From Lachnospiraceae bacterium (lineage in GTDB: Bacteria > Bacillota > Clostridia > Lachnospirales > Lachnospiraceae): DNA of 64,000 nucleotides. The notes below the pieces were generated by a model. The model did no database searches and had not been told where the DNA came from. It saw nothing but the letters and a program-made list of their open reading frames with translations. The stretch covers positions 62,001-126,000 of the forward strand of contig JAPJQL010000006.1 in assembly GCA_030825115.1 (NCBI GenBank), in the 5' to 3' direction. Position numbers and translations under genes: made by a program. Below are positions 61,084-64,000 of this stretch, piece after piece; position 1 is the first letter of the stretch, and the number at the start of each line of letters is the position of its first letter.

Positions 61084-62712
61084 ATGCCAAGTGTAATCAT
61101 CCCGTCGGCAACTATAGTTCCAGAAGAATTAAGAAAAATCGGAAAGTTGCCAGCTATTATTTTTCCGGTAAATCAAAAAATTGTATTTGAATACCTTTAC
61201 AAACAATACCAAGCAGCGGAGACGGTTAATATTATTTGCCATGAGAAAGCAGACAAGGTTGAACGCCGTTTGACAGCATATTCGTGTGATAATGTACATA
61301 TTAGGAAGTTGCCACAGCTTGGTGATTTAGGAAATACAATCCAGTATGGTCTGCAGTTTGTGCAAGGAGAAGTTATCGTTAATTTTGCAGACACTATTGT
61401 GACTGATAATATCGTGGATATAGAAGGCGATTGTTTTTTTGCAACAGAGGACTATGTTTCTGAAAAGTGGACATATTTTGATGAGAAAAATGGTATTATT
61501 GAGGAGATTTACGATAAGAATATGACATCTGCGGAAATAAAGAAACTATTTTTTGTAGGTGTATTTAAGTTCACAGATGCCTCTTATTTGGGAAAATGCA
61601 TCGAGACAGCATTACTTTGCACAAATAGGAATATGAATAGTTTCTATTATGCGCTTATGCTGTATAGCCGTAGATATCCTATGAGAAGTGTCGAAACAAC
61701 ACACTGGTTTGACATTGGTCATTCGGATACTTACTATAACACGCAACTTGAAGTAAAAGCAAGAGAGTTCAATCATATAGAGATAGATAGAAATAGAGGT
61801 ATCTTAAAAAAGTATAGCGAAGATAAGGAAAAGTTTATTGGTGAGATTCTTTGGTATGTGAAGATGCCTGCAGATGTTGAATATGTACGTCCACGCATTT
61901 TTTCATATTCAACGGCATATGAGAAGCCGTATGTTGAAATGGAATATTACGCATATCATACGATTCATGAATTTTTTCTATATGGTGATCTTGAGAGAAA
62001 GCAGTGGGAGAGTATATTTAATCGTATCCGTTTCGCATGCAATGATTTTAGGCGATATAAAGTGGTTGGGGAACAAATATTGCCTTCCGTTGAGGATATG
62101 TACTTAAAGAAGACAGAGCAGCGTATAGAAAAAATTTCGGAAATAGATGATTTTGAAAAGTTCTTTAGTCAATCATTTTTTGTCAATGGAGTAAAATATA
62201 AGTCGCTTAATGAGATTGTAGAAATAATGAAAGAAAAAATTCCAGAATACCTTTATGATGTTTCTGAATTTAACATTATTCATGGAGATTTATGCTTTGC
62301 AAATATCTTAATTGATAGTAATTTTTCTTTTGTTAAGCTAATCGACCCCAGAGGTAGGTTTGGTACATATGATATTTATGGAGATTTTCGATACGAACTC
62401 GCGAAGCTATTTCATAGTGTTGATGGAAAATACGATTTTATTATCAAGGATCTGTTTAATTTGGATTATGATACAGAATCCGCAAAAATTGAATTTGCTA
62501 TTTTGGATAGAAAGAGAGATTTTGACCTGTATCAAGTGTTTTTGGAAGCATTTTCCAGTGAAATCGGCGATGATATAAAGAAAATCGAGTTGATAGAAGC
62601 GCTGCTCTTTTTGAGTATGATTCCGCTACATGGAGAAAGTAGACGACATCAGATGGTGATGTTTGGAATGGGAATTGAAATTTTGAATCGTGTTTTTGAT
62701 ATCAAGGCATAG
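61084..62712 (+). CDS. Nucleotidyltransferase-like / kinase-like fusion
   Basis: A 542-aa protein of two parts. The N-terminal ~240 residues follow the sugar-nucleotidyltransferase fold but lack the G-x-G-T-R loop (the start reads IPSATIVPEELRKIGKLPAI), so activity is doubtful. The C-terminal part is an aminoglycoside/choline-kinase-like phosphotransferase with FNIIHGDLCFANILID near residue 396 (H-x-D-x4-N) and the metal-binding LIDPRGRFG near residue 419. It starts a tight three-gene group with a HAD phosphatase and a nucleotidyltransferase; together they could make a small phosphate-linked group for the polysaccharide. Confidence 0.75.
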   Translation: MPSVIIPSATIVPEELRKIGKLPAIIFPVNQKIVFEYLYKQYQAAETVNIICHEKADKVERRLTAYSCDNVHIRKLPQLGDLGNTIQYGLQFVQGEVIVNFADTIVTDNIVDIEGDCFFATEDYVSEKWTYFDEKNGIIEEIYDKNMTSAEIKKLFFVGVFKFTDASYLGKCIETALLCTNRNMNSFYYALMLYSRRYPMRSVETTHWFDIGHSDTYYNTQLEVKAREFNHIEIDRNRGILKKYSEDKEKFIGEILWYVKMPADVEYVRPRIFSYSTAYEKPYVEMEYYAYHTIHEFFLYGDLERKQWESIFNRIRFACNDFRRYKVVGEQILPSVEDMYLKKTEQRIEKISEIDDFEKFFSQSFFVNGVKYKSLNEIVEIMKEKIPEYLYDVSEFNIIHGDLCFANILIDSNFSFVKLIDPRGRFGTYDIYGDFRYELAKLFHSVDGKYDFIIKDLFNLDYDTESAKIEFAILDRKRDFDLYQVFLEAFSSEIGDDIKKIELIEALLFLSMIPLHGESRRHQMVMFGMGIEILNRVFDIKA

Positions 62713-62735
62713 CCAAAGATGAGGAGAGAAAGAAG

Positions 62736-63134
62736 ATGTTTAGTGATTATTCGTTTGTGTTTGATGTTGATGGGACACTTTGCCCAATTAAGAAAAAAGA
62801 TGAAAAGTATGAGGAACTTATACCCTATGAGAACATAGTTCAAAAAATGAGATATTATAAGGAACATGGAGCGAAGATTGTTCTTTTTACTTCAAGGAAC
62901 ATGAATTCCTATAATGGTAATATTGGCATGATCAACAAGCATACGGCAAGTATTCTGTTACAGTGGTTGGAAAAGTGGGAGATTCCATATGACGAGATTG
63001 TATATGGAAAGCCGTGGCCGGGACATAAAGGATTCTATGTGGATGACAGAACAGTTAGGCCAGATGAATTCCTAAATCACACAGTGGAAGAACTTGATGC
63101 AATATGTAAAAAATCGAAAGAACAGTCAAAATAA
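62736..63134 (+). CDS. HAD-superfamily phosphatase of the capsule type
   Basis: A 132-aa HAD-fold phosphatase. The nucleophile motif is FDVDGTLCPIK near residue 9; SRNMNSYNG near residue 52 supplies the phosphate-binding Ser, and the YGKPWPGHKGFYVDDRT segment near residue 89 supplies the Lys and acidic pair. The short, cap-less layout is common in capsule loci. It is the middle member of the three-gene group. Confidence 0.82.
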   Translation: MFSDYSFVFDVDGTLCPIKKKDEKYEELIPYENIVQKMRYYKEHGAKIVLFTSRNMNSYNGNIGMINKHTASILLQWLEKWEIPYDEIVYGKPWPGHKGFYVDDRTVRPDEFLNHTVEELDAICKKSKEQSK

Positions 63135-63144
63135 GGAGCAGACT

Positions 63145-63870
63145 ATGAAAAAGATGACAGTAATTATTACAATGGCAGGTTTGGGAACTCGTTTTCGCAA
63201 AGCCGGGTATCAATGCCCTAAATATATGATTGAGGCAAAGGGGAAGACACTCTTTGAATGGTCTATGGACAGTTTGCGTGGTTATAATGACCATGTTTCA
63301 AAATATGTGTTTGTAGTGCGAGCAGAAGACGGAGCGAGTGAGTTTGTCAGAACTCAATGTGCAAAATACGGCATTAATGATGTGGAATTAGTAGAACTTG
63401 ATTACATGACGGATGGGCAGGCAACAACCTGTATGTTGGCGATGCCTTACTGTGATCAAGAGCAGGGCATCATGGTGTATAATATTGATACATATGTCGA
63501 GCCCTACGAAATGAAATATGACGATATTTCTGGAGATGGACACATTCCGTGTTTTCATGCCGATGGAAATCATTGGAGTTTTGCAAGGTTGGACGAAAAC
63601 TATAAAGTTGTTGAGGTGCGTGAAAAAGTTCGTATTTCGGACAATTGCACTCTGGGTGCATACTATTTTTCATCTGCAAGACTATATAAAGAACTCTATG
63701 AAGAATACTATGCAGATGACAGCAATATGGAAAAGAACGAGAAGTACATTGCGCCATTATATAACTTTATGATTGAAAAGGGCATGCCTGTTACAATAAG
63801 TATTGTTGATAAAAAGAAGGTTCATGTACTGGGAACACCGGAAGAACTGAAATTGTTTTTGGAGGGATGA
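63145..63870 (+). CDS. Sugar nucleotidyltransferase
   Basis: A 241-aa nucleotidyltransferase with the active loop MAGLGTRFRKAGYQCPKYMI near residue 10 and the metal-binding YNIDTYVEPYE near residue 112. Unlike the fusion at 61084, the G-L-G-T-R loop is intact. AAGGAGC precedes the ATG at 63145; the earlier in-frame start lies within the phosphatase gene. It probably activates the compound made by the two preceding genes. Confidence 0.85.
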   Translation: MKKMTVIITMAGLGTRFRKAGYQCPKYMIEAKGKTLFEWSMDSLRGYNDHVSKYVFVVRAEDGASEFVRTQCAKYGINDVELVELDYMTDGQATTCMLAMPYCDQEQGIMVYNIDTYVEPYEMKYDDISGDGHIPCFHADGNHWSFARLDENYKVVEVREKVRISDNCTLGAYYFSSARLYKELYEEYYADDSNMEKNEKYIAPLYNFMIEKGMPVTISIVDKKKVHVLGTPEELKLFLEG

Positions 63871-63872
63871 AG

Positions 63873-64000
63873 ATGATTGATAGAATAAAGAGAAAACTGA
63901 ATTCCCTTGCAAAAGGTGCACATTGTATTCTTTCAGATATGCTACTGAATGTGATGGCAGGAAGTATGCTCTGTCCAAGAGCATTGAGACCTTTTTTGTA
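63873..64000 (+). CDS. Probable acyltransferase, 5' part
   Basis: An open frame starts 2 bp after the nucleotidyltransferase stop, with GGAGGG upstream, and runs off the window. The 42 visible residues include LLNVMAGSMLCPRALRPF, a pattern seen at the start of hexapeptide-repeat O-acetyltransferases (LN.iA.S.l.PR.lR). No catalytic part is visible, so the family is tentative. Confidence 0.5.
   Translation, partial: MIDRIKRKLNSLAKGAHCILSDMLLNVMAGSMLCPRALRPFL

Overview
The window looks like the chromosome of a Lachnospiraceae-type anaerobic Clostridium relative (Bacillota). Supporting signs are strong GGAGG ribosome binding sites, AddAB in place of RecBCD, a clostridial [FeFe] hydrogenase, several clostridial small-protein families, a c-di-GMP-I riboswitch and a selenium/purine catabolism block. 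No rRNA, tRNA, insertion sequence or convincing CRISPR array was found.

Region 1 (1-4130) holds a TRAP transporter (5'-truncated DctP, DctQ, DctM), a small membrane protein and a second DctP-like lipoprotein, closed by a strong terminator. Region 2 (4139-23162) is mixed housekeeping: a minus-strand [FeFe] hydrogenase with a palindrome over its promoter and a downstream TTG-start small protein; ftsH; an unrecognised membrane protein; an FMN_bind-like protein; addB-addA; a LysR/MATE divergent pair; an Rpn-family nuclease; two cysteine-rich small proteins; and selD.

Region 3 (21480-36995) couples selenium handling to purine breakdown. It has selD, a NCS2 purine permease, a class V aminotransferase (cysteine desulfurase/selenocysteine lyase-like), a LysR regulator, YedE, a short YedF, a DUF3343 protein, guanine deaminase behind a purine riboswitch, adenine deaminase, an AzgA-type permease and three-subunit xanthine dehydrogenase. 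A 19-bp palindrome shared by the selD and yedE promoters is a good candidate operator for the selenium regulator. Guanine and adenine would be deaminated to xanthine and hypoxanthine and then oxidised by a molybdenum hydroxylase that may depend on selenium.

Region 4 (37146-64000, running off the end) is a surface-polysaccharide locus of about 27 kb, all on the plus strand. A c-di-GMP-I riboswitch followed by two tandem terminator-like hairpins precedes cpsB, cpsC, cpsD, an LCP ligase, a secreted Thr-rich protein, a structured leader and the initiating sugar transferase. After 660 bp of repeat-bearing non-coding DNA comes an AT-richer variable part: Alg14/Alg13-like transferase, pyruvyl transferase, two tandem MenD-like ThDP enzymes, an SDR, acetyltransferases, glycosyltransferases, a decayed rml cluster, a complete GDP-heptose pathway (hddA, hddC-gmhB fusion, gmhA), a Wzy-like polymerase, a WavE-like protein and a kinase/phosphatase/nucleotidyltransferase trio.

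The most unusual signal is three poly-G tracts (G9, G9, G10) within 5.5 kb of the variable polysaccharide genes. Two of them currently put a gene out of frame: the second MenD-like gene and an acyltransferase/RmlC chimera. The third is in frame in an acetyltransferase. This resembles a phase-variable (contingency) surface locus. The pairing of MenD-like enzymes, otherwise known from menaquinone synthesis, with a polysaccharide locus is the strongest candidate for undescribed chemistry.
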